Assembly: GCF_023898315.1 (NCBI RefSeq)
Contig: NC_064616.1
Span: 703,605,389-703,669,388 of the forward strand
Length of the DNA: 64,000 nt
Origin: Schistocerca nitens
Lineage: Eukaryota > Arthropoda > Insecta > Orthoptera > Acrididae
Reading direction: 5' to 3'
The translations under genes were made by a program, and so were the position numbers. Each line of letters opens with the position of its first letter. Position 1 is the first letter of the stretch. The notes beneath the pieces were generated by a model that saw nothing but the letters and a program-made list of their open reading frames with translations, made no database searches and had not been told where the DNA came from. This document shows, in pieces, positions 54,701 to 64,000 of the stretch.

Positions 54701-55453
54701 TTCACGGCATTTCAAGTAAGTTAGTTGTGAAGAAGCAATATTTAACACATCTTGTAGTTCGTTAAAAGGGACAATAGATGCTGGGTAGGAATTCGCGTCC
54801 GTTAAAAATGTTTGCGTTATGTAATTTAAAGTTGATATTTGCGAACTTACACTGCCTAAAATCGAGGTGTATCACTCTCTGTATGCCTAATCAGGAATGA
54901 CTGTTAGTTTCCGTCAGTCACGAAATCCTTGTTTTGTCTGCATGACCTGGATTTCAATCCATATGCAGAACGAGACGGTTCGTCGTGTCATTTGAATTTC
55001 ATACATATTCTCAACTAGCTGCTCGTGAATAACTTAAATTTTTAATGTCATTTTGAGTTAAATAAAAAGTTCGGTATGTTACTTTCAAGAGGAAATCATG
55101 AATATGACGAACTTACTACGTGCATTACCTATCTGACGTAGTAATGAGCGTGGTAACATTTCAGGTATGTCATTTATTGTAATAAATGTGAGCTTAGAAG
55201 CCTTAAGGACAGTCTTATCTGTGATAAGGTGTTCCCTGATATTTGTAGTATCGTGGTATTACTTTACATGTTGAGTTATTGCGATACAGAGCAGAGTTTT
55301 CTAGTGGTGACTTGTTGGAACCGTTTTCAATAGTCAAACGACTGTACCAAGGAGCGATTAGAGGACCTGCTAGACAGCTGCGTTATGTGGGTTGCATGCG
55401 AATCAGGCGAAATGCAATTCAGGTCGTTTGGATACTTTTGAGCACGACTGTAC

Positions 55454-55541
55454 ATATTCCAGTAAACGTCTCTTGAGCGTCGTAATGGCAGTCAATACTT
55501 CCAGCAGACGATTTATGTGAATCAACTTAGCGAGTTCATAT
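55454..55541 (-). pseudogene. Fragment of the split gag-like gene
   Basis: Minus-strand frame between the palindromic element and the hAT element (LLEVLTAITTLKRRLLEYV and neighbours). It joins in frame to 41675 on one side and to 56967 on the other when each insertion and one TSD copy are removed. Confidence 0.7.
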
Positions 55542-55647
55542 TAGAGATGGGGGATCCGCTCTTGAACTAATTCATAGAGTTCAATCTTTCAAAGGAGTGA
55601 ACAATCAGTGATTCAGAAAAAAAGAACGGTAGCTCCAAACGTTTCCC

Positions 55648-55693
<46 letters not shown>

Positions 55694-56959
55694 GGAGCAT
55701 ATCAGCAGCGCCTCTGCTGGTCAGAGCACAGTGCACGCCACACAACACAGCCAGCGCCGGCCTCTGCCCTGCTTCTACCTTGGCTGCCTGCATTGTGCAG
55801 TGCCCCATTGGATTTTGTGTTTCACATATGCCGGGCCGTCTCTGTGCGTCGTCTGCCGTGTGCACTGTGCAGTGTCTGGCGCAGCTTAACTTCGCATCGC
55901 ACTCTGTCGGCGATCGTTTCAGTCGCACGTCCTGCCCTCTGGGCAGTTGATGCCAGCAACAGGACAGAGAGCCACCTAGCGGATAACATAGGAACTACTT
56001 GCAAAAACCTGCTCGCAAGGGAGCGGACGATTTGTCTCGGAGCGGGTGAGCTCCCCCCACCCTCGGAACTCGCCCGCTCAACGCTCACCCCACCGTCTCG
56101 ACTCTAGCCAGAGCGTCGAGCAAAGCGACTCTGGTGTCACTCTGGTCTCTGCTGTCTCAGCTCACGCAGTAATACAGCTCGCGGCTCGACCTGCTCGACT
56201 CAGCGCCTCTGCATCGGAGTTTGTCCCCACTGGATATTGTTCTTCATAGTAATACCGCTATGTATATTACATTATTATGTTATGTATACATCAATTGTTT
56301 TTATTTTATTTTTATTTGTTTAAACTGATTAGATTAGGTTCCTGATGACTACTCTTACTATAGGATTTTTATTATGGACACTCGAATTTACGCTTTAATT
56401 ACGAGCGAACCGATAAACGTATCGCAAAATGTGATACACCAATATTTTCCTTGTTTTATTCTGCGTAAGGCTATATGCAGCACTTTAGTTTTACAGTCAA
56501 ATTTATATTTTTTTTCTTATTCTGGTACGGATTTTGCGATTTTAGGCGTCTTCGAAAGGAAAAATATATGGCTTGCGATGTATTTGTATGAGGTTAATGA
56601 AATTTTAATACATTATAGCCAAATATATTGTTAATGTAAATCTCAAGTTACAACATTTTCCGATCACCCAAAAAACCACGCTAGTGCAAAATAAATCAAT
56701 AATCAAAAACTTCGTCATATCGTGGAAATTTCAATAAACAATACAAAATTCTTACTCATTATCTATGTTACTTCAAAATAGGATCAAATAAGATCAAAAT
56801 ACAGGTATAGTACTGGAATAAACCAAGTTTAAAGGGCAATGTGCCTTTCATTTATTTTCTTTTGTAAATGAGTGGTGAGTCATGAAAAACAGCTAATTCA
56901 TTTCAGGGAGTGAACAGTTCTGATCCAATCTCTGAAAAGAACAGTTTTGCCCATCTCTA
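55542..56959. mobile_element. Non-autonomous hAT transposon
   Basis: Ends TAGAGATGGG / CCCATCTCTA are inverted; the flanks are an 8-bp duplication GTTCATAT at 55534-55541 and 56960-56967, the hAT signature. Internally there is a (GA)n run (55652-55691), a GC-rich block (55700-56240) and an AT-rich block, with no transposase. 1,418 bp. Confidence 0.88.
55652..55691 (+). repeat. (GA)n microsatellite
   Basis: About 40 bp of GA repeats inside the hAT element. Confidence 0.95.
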
Positions 56960-57104
56960 GTTCATATACACAAAAATCCCGTATCGATCTACTTCCGTGT
57001 TTGAAATTTGGTCCATTCAGGAATTCATGGAAGTTCTGCACGAGCCCAGCTGAGTTTCGCGATGAACTCCGCGATGTGTGCAAATCCGGGTATGTTGCAC
57101 GCAC
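56960..57104 (-). pseudogene. Proximal fragment of the split gag-like gene
   Basis: Minus-strand frame with LVQNFHEFLNGPNFKHGS and SIRDFCVYEL, which continues in frame at 55533 once the hAT element is removed. Upstream, at about 57105, the sequence changes to a GC-rich LINE, so the 5' end of the gene is missing. Confidence 0.65.
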
Positions 57105-57289
57105 GCACGCACTCCGTTGCTCGACCCGCTGCGGCTCACTTTGTTACCGTCGCTCGCCTACGCCACTAGACCATCGCAATGTCTGGATGTAGGAAAGGAG
57201 GAAGTGGCAAGATTGCTGGCGCCGTCTAGCTCCTGCTAAAGGCAGTCGGCAGCAACGGTTGCGGTAACAAGAAGAAGAAGCGGAAGTCC
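57105..57289 (+). other. GC-rich leader of a LINE ORF1 fragment
   Basis: No gene of its own; an ACGC repeat lies at 57097-57112. It probably belongs to the LINE whose zinc-knuckle frame starts at 57290, given similar base composition. Confidence 0.4.
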
Positions 57290-57576
57290 GTGGCACAATT
57301 ACAGTGCTATAAGTGTCAGAAGATGGGACACATAGCGAAGACGTGCGACGGCGTGGTAGCGTATGTGAGGTGCGGGAAACCGCACGATACACGCAACTGC
57401 GACAAACCAAGGGGCACCGCGGCCACGTGCATAAATTGCGGCGGCGCGCAAGCCGAAAATTCGAGCAGCTGTGGCTACCTGAAGTCATGGAAGCGGCAGA
57501 ATGGGGTCACCACACATGAAGAGGTGGTCCAAGAAGACAAGGTGGACACCCCGCCCTCCAACTCAAGCAGGATTTA
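57290..57576 (+). pseudogene. LINE ORF1 (zinc-knuckle) fragment, 5' part
   Basis: CYKCQKMGHIAKTC is a full CCHC knuckle. The second (RCGKPHDTRNC) has lost its first Cys and the third (CINCGG...SSSC) is degenerate. This triple-knuckle set is typical of ORF1 proteins of R1/I/jockey-type LINEs, which bind element RNA. The frame is broken at about 57570 by another LINE and seems to resume at 58725. Confidence 0.7.
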
Positions 57577-58724
57577 ATGAAATATAGTCAGCATGGATTC
57601 AGAAAATATCGTTCTTGTGAAACACAACTAGCTCTTTATACTCGTGAAGTCATAAGTGCTATCGACAGGGGATGTCAAATTGATTTCATATTTTTAGATT
57701 TCCAGAAGGCTTTCGACACCGTTCCTCACAAGCGTCTTGTAATCAAACTGCGTGCCTACGGAGTATCGCCTCAGTTGTGCGACTGGATTCGTGACTTTCT
57801 GTCAGAAATGTCACAGTTCGTAGTAATAGACGGAAAGTCATCGAGTAAAACAGAAGAATTATCCGGCGTTCTCCAAGGAAGTGTTACAGGCCCTCTATTG
57901 TTCCTGATCTATATTAAGGACATAGGAGACAATCTGAGTAGTCGTCTTAGATTGTTTGCAGATGATGCTGTCATTTACCGTCTTGTAAAGTCATCAGATG
58001 ATCAAAACGACTTGCAAAATGATTTAGATAAGGTATCTGTATGGTACGAAAAGTGGCAAATGACCATGAATAAAGAAAAGTACGAAGTTATCCACATTAG
58101 TACTAAAAGAAATCAGCTAAATTTCGATTACGCGATAAGTCACACAAATCTAAGGGCTGTAAATTCAACTAAATACTTAGGGATTACAATTACAAATAAC
58201 CTAAACTGGAACGATCACATAGATAATATTGTGGGTAGAGCAAACCAAAGACTGCGATTCATTGGCAGAACACTTAGAAGGTGCAACAGGTCTACCAAAG
58301 AGACTGCTTACACTACGCTTGTCCGCCCTATTCTGGAGTACTGCTGTGCCGTGTGGGATCCGCATCAGGTGGAACTGACGGACGACATCAAAAAAGTACA
58401 AAGAAGGGCCGCTCGTTTTGTGTTATCGAGAAATAGGGGAGATAGTGTCACAGATATGATACGTGAATTGGAGTGGCAATCATTAAAACAAAGGCGTTTT
58501 CCGATTGCAAAAACATTCTTTTGGCACCCACCTACATAGGGAGAAATAATAATCACGATAAAATAAGAGAAATCAGGGCTCGCACGGAAAAATTTAAGTG
58601 CTCGTTTCTCCCGCGTGCCGTTCGAGAGCGGAACGGTAGAGAGACAGCATAAAGCTGGTTCATTGAACCCTCTGCCAGGCACTTTATTGTGAATAGCAGA
58701 GTAATCACGTAGATGTAGATGTAG
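57574..58724 (+). mobile_element. 5'-truncated jockey/CR1-group LINE
   Basis: RT frame of 320 codons (QHGFRKYRSCETQL, FLDFQKAFDTVPH, GVLQGSVTGPLLF, FADDAVIY) from 57577 to a stop at 58539. A frameshift near 58510-58530 precedes the family's C-terminal block, and the copy ends in (ATGTAG)n at 58709-58724. Related to, but distinct from, the LINE at 37904. Exact TSD not found. Confidence 0.85.
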
Positions 58725-59180
58725 GGGAAGCGGGCAGCACCACAAGGAAGACGACGAGGGCGTGTTCCGCGAAACGTTGCGTAAAGCCAGCGATGACGCC
58801 ATTAGCGCGCTCAAATCCGCCATGGCGGAGGAGAGGGCAGCCCTGAGGGCGGAACTCGACGAGATGCGTTGCGAGGTGACACAACTGAGGGTAACTCTAT
58901 ACCTCGCATCTCGTACTACACCTGAAGAGGCGCCGACGGCCACCAGTATGGGGGTAGACGCGGAAACGCAAACGACCGTCTCCCCGGCAGGTTGCTAGGG
59001 AGGTGGTGATGGAGTCGGGGACACCCGCCGATAGCAAGAAGACGGCCCCCTTGGAAACGGCCGCCCCTTCTACCTCTGCAGATACACAGACGGTGGAAGG
59101 GACGCCCATGGAGACCGAGGGAGAAGAAGACGAGTCGGGCTTTGAGTGTCTGCCCCTCCTAAAGCTTAAACTCCTATGAC
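58725..59180 (+). pseudogene. LINE ORF1 fragment, 3' part
   Basis: An Ala/Glu/Arg-rich predicted coiled coil (KSAMAEERAALRAELDEMRCEV) and an acidic, Thr-rich tail. One frame stops at 58996-58998 and the coding flavour continues in another to about 59178. By composition and position it is the continuation of the knuckle protein at 57290. Confidence 0.5.
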
Positions 59181-59237
59181 TCGGGCCAAGGACAAGGCTT
59201 GTCATTTTAGCGTCAGCGTCAGCGAGTATGTTGCCAC

Positions 59238-59410
59238 CGAGCGGGACCGTGACCGAGCGGCTCTAGGCGCTTCAGTCCGGATCCGCGCTACTGCTACGGT
59301 CGCAGGTTCGAATCCTGCCTCGGGTATGGATGTGCGTGATGTCCTTAGGTTAGCTAGGTTTAAGTAGTTCTAAGTCTAGGGGACAGATGACCTCAGATGG
59401 AAAAAAAAGG
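59238..59410 (+). mobile_element. 3'-truncated SINE copy
   Basis: Head and body of the common SINE (B-box GGTTCGAATCC at about 59305) end at GACCTCAGATGG followed by A8. The usual GAGCCATTTGAACC tail is missing. Confidence 0.8.
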
Positions 59411-59714
59411 AAAGGAAGAGTGGGACCGGCGGGGAGAGGCACACGGGCACAAAGACAGCAAGTAAATAGTGCGTAATGGAGGCCTCGACACCATGCCGTT
59501 ATTTATACATCGTGGTCATATAAAGTGCCGCCACACGATAGCATACGTTCGTAAGACCAAGCCCTCCTGCAGGCGGGAGGCGAGTAGGTGTGTCACAGCG
59601 ACCTTCGAGGATGGACCCAGCCGTCAGAAAATATCAGAATGCCGCTTGAATACAGAGTAATCGGCAGCGATAGAACCTGCGCAATATGAACCAATTTGAT
59701 TGCCATATAGGCAT
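59411..59714. other. Unassigned short stretch
   Basis: No gene recognised. It lies between the SINE and the end of the minus-strand LINE pseudogene and may include that LINE's 3' untranslated part. Confidence 0.4.
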
Positions 59715-61090
59715 TCATGTAGGCAACACGCTGCTAAGGATCGAGGCGGGGAGGAGGTTGTGACTGATCATCATTCGGGTAATTCTCAAAATTTGACGAA
59801 AGTTGACTGCCGCTGTACGGCGCGTTGACGGCGATCCCAAGATAGAGGAAACGATAGACGCAGGGCAGGGGTGCCAGATTTTCCAGGGATAGCCCACCAC
59901 CAATAGACAGCCCGTGGATTTGCGCGCATCCATCACACTTCCAGGAACCCTCCCATGAACCGAAATGGTGTCAAGGATCTGTGCGATCTCCTCCCGAGAA
60001 CGAACCAGCAACAGGAGGTCATCTGCGTATGCGCGAGATCGAAAGGTGTAACCGTGTAAGGAGTGTCCAGAGAACTGCGCCTTCACCAGACCTATGAGCG
60101 GATCCACCGCCACCGCGTAAAGGTACATGGAGAGGCGGCAGCCTTGGCGGACCGACTGTTGTATCTGTTTCGGAACTGCCACACGCCCACGGACCTGGAT
60201 CAACGAAAGCTGCTAATGAGCAGCCGAAGGACACTGATGATCCGAGCGGGGAAGTCCATTCGTTTTAAGACATAATATAGAAGTATGTGGCACACCGTGT
60301 CAAATGCGCTGTCAAAATCTACGACTACGATCGCATCACGATGTCTGCGCGCCTCTGCCAGCGCAATCACGTCACGACAGTCTGCAGTGGCTCTCTGGAC
60401 GTTAACTGTGCCACCTGGCGTCTTTTGTCATTGGAGAGGACTAATGGTAATAGGGTTCTGCACAGCGCTGCCAATAACCGCACAAAAATCTTGTAATCAG
60501 TATTTGATAAGGTGATAGGGCGGTAGTGAGCCGTCATAATCCAGGTGTCGGTTTATGAACGGGAACAATAAGGCCCGCGACATAAGCTTCCGTATTCGCA
60601 GCAGGTGTCCATTATACATCTCCGTCCATCGTGTAGACATTACCACAAAACGTGCGATAAAATTCTATAGGGAGTCATTCTATGTCTGGCGACTTACACA
60701 GCACACCCCTGAAGGTGGCCGTAATGATCTCCTCGGAGGTGAAATGTTCCATTAAAGTGATCCCCTCCTCTACTGAGGCGGAGCGTGGAATGTCCACGGC
60801 GACAGGATCAAAGCCTAGGACGGCCCTATCATCGGCACGGTAGACTCGGCGATGATGTTCGACAGAACTACCGACTCTGTCCACGTGGCAGGGGACCCAC
60901 TGCGCACGGTGATCGACGAGATCGGTGACCAAGTTTTGTCTGCAGTGTCGGCGATCGTGCACAAAATGATGCATGGAGAGATTCTCCCGCCACACCACAT
61001 CACGTTTGCGGACACGTACCACAGCCCTTGCAGTTTCCGGCGAGTAATCGCTAGTATCTTTGTCTTAACCCCGCTGCGTTCGGTTCGCAT
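59715..61090 (-). pseudogene. Degraded LINE reverse transcriptase
   Basis: Minus-strand fragments in several frames: a domain with VVVDFDSAFDTV (about 60300-60330), VRQGCRLSMYLYAVAVDPL (about 60100-60150), and RAYADDLLLLV (about 60005-60035). These are the RT blocks for the first acidic residue, the GCPLSP-like block and the YADD box. Upstream pieces to about 61090 keep protein-like sequence in other frames. Many indels; clade unclear (I/R1/LOA-like is possible). Confidence 0.7.
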
Positions 61091-61336
61091 ATCCGGAAAA
61101 TGTGGCTGGCCATCAAGGTCGAGGAGAGCGCTGAAGTAGAAATCTGTAGTATGCCTTTTGCCAAGTGGCTACCTCCCTGCTGTAAGTGCGATGAAGTGTC
61201 CGTTTGGGACATTCCAGCCGTCAGCCCATCACTGATGCGTAGAATCAGAGACGCTCTTCGCACCTTGTCCACGTCTGAGTCTTACGCTGGCAACAAGCAA
61301 GATCGTGCAGATGCTGAGTGTTGAGTTTCCATGGTG
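61091..61336. other. Unassigned, possibly the 5' part of the degraded LINE
   Basis: GC-balanced sequence with short frames in several registers; no recognisable motif. Confidence 0.35.
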
Positions 61337-61340
61337 CCCA

Positions 61341-61540
61341 GCCGGCCGGAGTGGCCGAGCGGTTAAAGGCGCTACAGTCTGGAACCGCACGACCGCTACG
61401 GTCGCAGGTTCGAATCCTGCCTCGGGCATGGATGTGTGTGATGTCCTTAGGTTAGTTATGTTTAACTAGTTCTAAGTTCTAGGGGACTAATGACCTCAGA
61501 AGTTGAGGCCCATAGTGCTCAGAGCCATTTGAACCATTTT
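61341..61540 (+). mobile_element. tRNA-derived SINE
   Basis: Full head, body and tail. I see no clear TSD. It abuts an RTE fragment directly at its 3' end. Confidence 0.9.
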
Positions 61541-61695
61541 TGATTGGAATACCTACTCCGAACTTTTATTTTGTATCTTTTATTGCTTGCTCAATATACA
61601 GATTGAATAACATCGGGGATAGGCTTCAACCCTGTCTCACTCCCTTCCCAACCACTACTTCCCTTTCACACCCGTCGACTCTTGTAACTGCCATC
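61541..61695 (-). mobile_element. Fragment of the RTE-type LINE
   Basis: About 150 bp that closely match 35133-35285 in the RTE copy inside the Polinton, covering codons around GVRQGCSLSP. Truncated on both sides. Confidence 0.85.
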
Positions 61696-61980
61696 TGTGT
61701 AGTAACCACAACCAACAGCGGGAACGCCTTGGGCTGCGGATCGGAGCCGCCAGGAGGGGAAGCCGCCGGCGGTGGAGCACGCACCACCGGGTAAACACAG
61801 GACGAGTCGGACGACCGACCAATGACAACTGACAACAACCGACCACGACCGACTATGAGCGACACAACAAGGAAGAGATAAACAACGGAGGCTTGTGGAA
61901 ACCACAACACCAAACGTAAATCCACTCGGAACCTGAGCCAGGCAAATGTCAACAACGAGCAACGACCAGAACGCAGTACC
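61696..61980. other. Unassigned GC-rich stretch
   Basis: Rich in GAC/AAC triplets (ACGACCGACC, CAACAACGAGC). No gene recognised. It continues at 62204 after the SINE. Confidence 0.4.
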
Positions 61981-62192
61981 AAAAAAAATGGTTCAAATGG
62001 CTCTGAGCACTATGGGACTTAACATCTATGGTCATCAGTCCCCTAGAACTTAGAACTACTTAAACCTAACTAACCTAAGGACATCACACAACACCCAGTC
62101 ATCACGAGGCAGAGAAAATCCCTGACCCCGCCGGGAATCGAACCCAGGAACCTGGGCGTGGGAAGCGAGAACGCTACCGCACGACCACGAGC
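61981..62192 (-). mobile_element. SINE with a different tRNA head but the same tail
   Basis: Flanked by AACGCAGTACC at 61970-61980 and 62193-62203 (perfect). The body and tail (plus strand TGGTTCAAATGGCTCTGAGC) are those of the common SINE. The head on the minus strand has GTGGTCGTGCGG and GGGTTCGATTCCCGG instead, plus about 40 bp of unique linker. Confidence 0.92.
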
Positions 62193-62253
62193 AACGCAGT
62201 ACCGCCGAGATAGAAACGAAATCCAGAGCGAGTACCAGACTGGCTGGACTAGG

Positions 62254-64000
62254 TTTTTTTTTCTTTATTGTATTTCAATTCCCCATCGGGGCGGGCTGGC
62301 AGCAGCATATGCGCTGCTCTTCAGCCGAAAGACATAGAACAAACAATAGAAGACATTTAAATATAACAAAGGAGAGAATATGGTGAACATAGATATAAAA
62401 AAGGGGGAACATCATGGAAGGCAATAGACAAAAAACGGGGTGACTGTAAAATGGAGATAAAAAACTGTTTAAAAGTAGCACACACCAAAAGCCACACACT
62501 GCGACAATGAAAAGAACACAAGGCACAGTATGACTGGAGCATAAAAGGTATCTACGGATGGCGTAGCACATAACAAACACTGACGGCGAACCGCAAGGCA
62601 GTACACAATTAAAATCACACCTCTTGTCGCACAGGAGAAACAGCACTAAACACAACACTGATGCGGCACACTGACGATGATCAAAACAGAGGATCTGCCA
62701 GGCGCTAGGAGATGAGGGAGACCGGAAGAAGGGAGGGAGGGGAAGAGATGGGGGAGATGAGCGGGGGGCGCGCTGAAGAGGGCCAGGTAGAGAGGGATGT
62801 GGGAAGGAAAGAGGCAAGTATGGGGTGCAGGGTCTCTGGAGAGCGGGGGAAGGAGGAAAATCCGCTCTGGGAGAAGGAGGGAAGAGGAAAAAGGGGGCCC
62901 TGGGGAGGGGGGGGGGAACAAGGCCAGGTTATAGTTGGAAGGAAGGGTAGAAGTCACGGCGAAGTTCGTCATCCGGGAGGGGGAGGCGTTGGAAATTGCC
63001 CTGATGGAGGAGATGGAGGGTGTGGAGGTGGAGAGAGGCAGGGATACAGCGATAGAGGTGCGGCAACGGGCGGGGGGTGGAGAGGAAGGAGGAAACCAGA
63101 GGGTGGGGGGGGATCAAGCCTGTGGACAATGTAAAGGATGCGGAGATGTTGGAGGAACAGGAGGAGGTGGGGGAAGGGGATCAGTTCATACAGGAGCCAT
63201 GTTGGGAAAGGAAGCCGGATACGGAAGGCAAGGCGGAACACATGGCGTTCAAGGATTTGGAGGGCCTTGTAAAAGCGGGTGGGGGCGGAGATCCAGGCAA
63301 CGCTGGCATAACAGAGGATAGGATGGATGAGGGATTTGTAGGTGTGGAGGATGGTAGAAGGAAGCAATCCCCATGTTCGGCCAGACAGGAGTTTCAGAAG
63401 GCGGAGGCGGGAATGGGCTTTCTGCTGGACAGTCTGGAGATGAGGGGTCCAGGTGAGGTGTCAGTCGAGGGTGAGGCCAAGGTATTTCAGGGTGGGGGTG
63501 AGCTGGATGGGACGACCATAAAGGGTGAGGTAGAAAACATGGAAGCGAAAGGAGCGTGTGGTGCGGCCTATGACGATTGCCTGGGTTTTGGAGGGGTTGA
63601 GACGGAGGAACCACTGGTTACATCAAGTGGTGAACTGGTGCAGGTGGGTTTGGAGGGTACGTTGAGACCGTTGAAGGGTAGGATAGAGAGCCAGGAAGGC
63701 GGTGTCATCAGCATACTGGAGAAGGTGGACTGGTGGGGGTGGCTTGGGCATATCAGCTGTATACAAGAGATAAAGGAGAGGGGAGAAGACAGAACCCCGG
63801 GGGATGCCAGCCGTTGGATAAAAGATACGGGAGTTGGTGTTGTGGAGGGTGACATAGGAAGGACGGTGCGAGAGGAAGGAAGCGACAAGATGGACAAAAT
63901 TGATAGGCAGGGCGTAGGTTTGGAGTTTAAAGAGGAGACCGGGATGCCATACACGGTCATAGGCATTTTGGAGGTCAAGGGAAACAAAAATGGCGGAGCG
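62254..64000 (-). mobile_element. jockey-type LINE running out of the window
   Basis: Minus-strand copy whose 3' end is a poly(A) (plus strand T9 at 62254-62262) preceded by AATAAA. Coding blocks from the window edge inward: SLDLQNAYDRVWHPGLLFKL, GIPRGSVFSPLLYLLYTADM, QYADDTAFLAL, then the thumb and C-terminal region to about 62975. Several frameshifts or stops are present (for example near 63580-63640). The long 3' part (62260-62970) is G-rich on the plus strand. The 5' end lies beyond 64000. Confidence 0.8.
62975..63999 (-). pseudogene. Partial jockey-type reverse transcriptase
   Basis: RT of the LINE above, split over at least two frames. RVWHPG and YADDTAF give the palm motifs; ILERHVFRLAFRIRLPFP belongs to the C-terminal part ending about 62970. 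Partial at the window edge and disabled by indels. Confidence 0.75.

Larger units (their letters stand above)
41680..55449. mobile_element. 13.8-kb palindromic (foldback-type) element with arms of about 5.9 kb
   Basis: Left arm 41680-47595 and right arm 49511-55449 are inverted copies. The element starts CGTCGTACTCAAAAGTATCC and ends as the reverse of AGTCGTGCTCAAAAGTATCC. It is flanked by GTAC at 41676-41679 and 55450-55453, and removing it together with one GTAC restores an open reading frame in the surrounding gag-like gene. That shows a mobile insertion with a 4-bp duplication, not just a rearrangement. No transposase is visible in arms or spacer. Four-base duplications occur in Sola, Chapaev, Ginger and some Academ elements; the superfamily is undecided. 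Confidence 0.85.
49511..55449 (-). repeat. Right arm of the palindromic element
   Basis: About 5.9 kb, inverted copy of 41680-47595. Within the arm, 50575-51070 and 54155-54800 are themselves diverged copies of each other. Both are built from units around CAGCTGGTAAGAAAAA / TGCTGGTGGAGAAAAA with strings such as GGGTTCGAATCCTGG in between. Confidence 0.93.

Noticed and set aside
41680-55449. Assembly misjoin as the cause of the palindrome
   Set aside because: The arms differ in SINE content, substitutions and repeat lengths, and the unit has an insertion footprint in the surrounding frame.
58365-58943. Long minus-strand frame over the LINE end
   Set aside because: Antisense to LINE coding on the plus strand and spans two different elements.
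62646-63134. Pro- and Gly-rich frames at the right end
   Set aside because: Caused by the G-rich 3' part of the LINE; frames on both strands and no domain.

Overview
The window is eukaryotic, repeat-dense DNA, almost certainly from an insect. An orthopteran of the Schistocerca (locust) type is likely, because the tRNA-derived SINE ending in ...GAGCCATTTGAACCATTT and the 480-bp solo LTR are families I associate with that genus. That species call rests on memory, not a search. I see no ordinary host gene. Nearly everything recognisable is mobile DNA, nested up to four levels deep.

Layout. 1-480 is the end of an unidentified DNA transposon. 483-6137 is mostly unassigned and holds a solo LTR (2811-3290, TSD AAAAC) and a SINE. 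On the minus strand, pieces of one old gag-like retroelement gene lie at 57104-56960, 55541-55454, 41675-40274 and 6876-6138. They are pushed apart by a hAT element (55542-56959, TSD GTTCATAT), a 13.8-kb palindromic element (41680-55449, TSD GTAC), three SINE/LINE insertions and, inside the LINE, a Polinton.

The Polinton/Maverick (6885-37897) is bounded exactly by 136-bp terminal inverted repeats and a 6-bp TSD (ATAGAC). Its own sequence is about 15 kb once two nested insertions are removed: a 13.1-kb Ty3/Gypsy element with two 1,727-bp LTRs (14631-27759, minus) and a 2.9-kb RTE-type LINE (34318-37188, minus) sitting in the integrase gene. It carries a packaging ATPase, a fiber-like repeat protein, a PLA2-domain protein (frameshifted), an adenovirus-type protease, minor and major capsid proteins, protein-primed DNA polymerase B, a chromodomain integrase (broken), several unknown proteins, and a tRNA-Leu(UAA)-like gene with its own Pol III terminator. 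These are the parts of a self-replicating, virion-forming element: polymerase for replication, integrase for insertion, and capsid proteins, protease and ATPase for particle assembly. This copy is damaged in at least four genes.

41680-55449 is a giant inverted repeat with arms of about 5.9 kb and a 1.9-kb unique spacer. Each arm carries a SINE that the other lacks. No transposase is visible. It is the best candidate for an undescribed element. The right part (57.1-64 kb) is a mosaic of degraded non-LTR retrotransposons and SINEs, including a SINE with a different tRNA head joined to the same tail. The last element, a jockey-like LINE on the minus strand, runs off the window.
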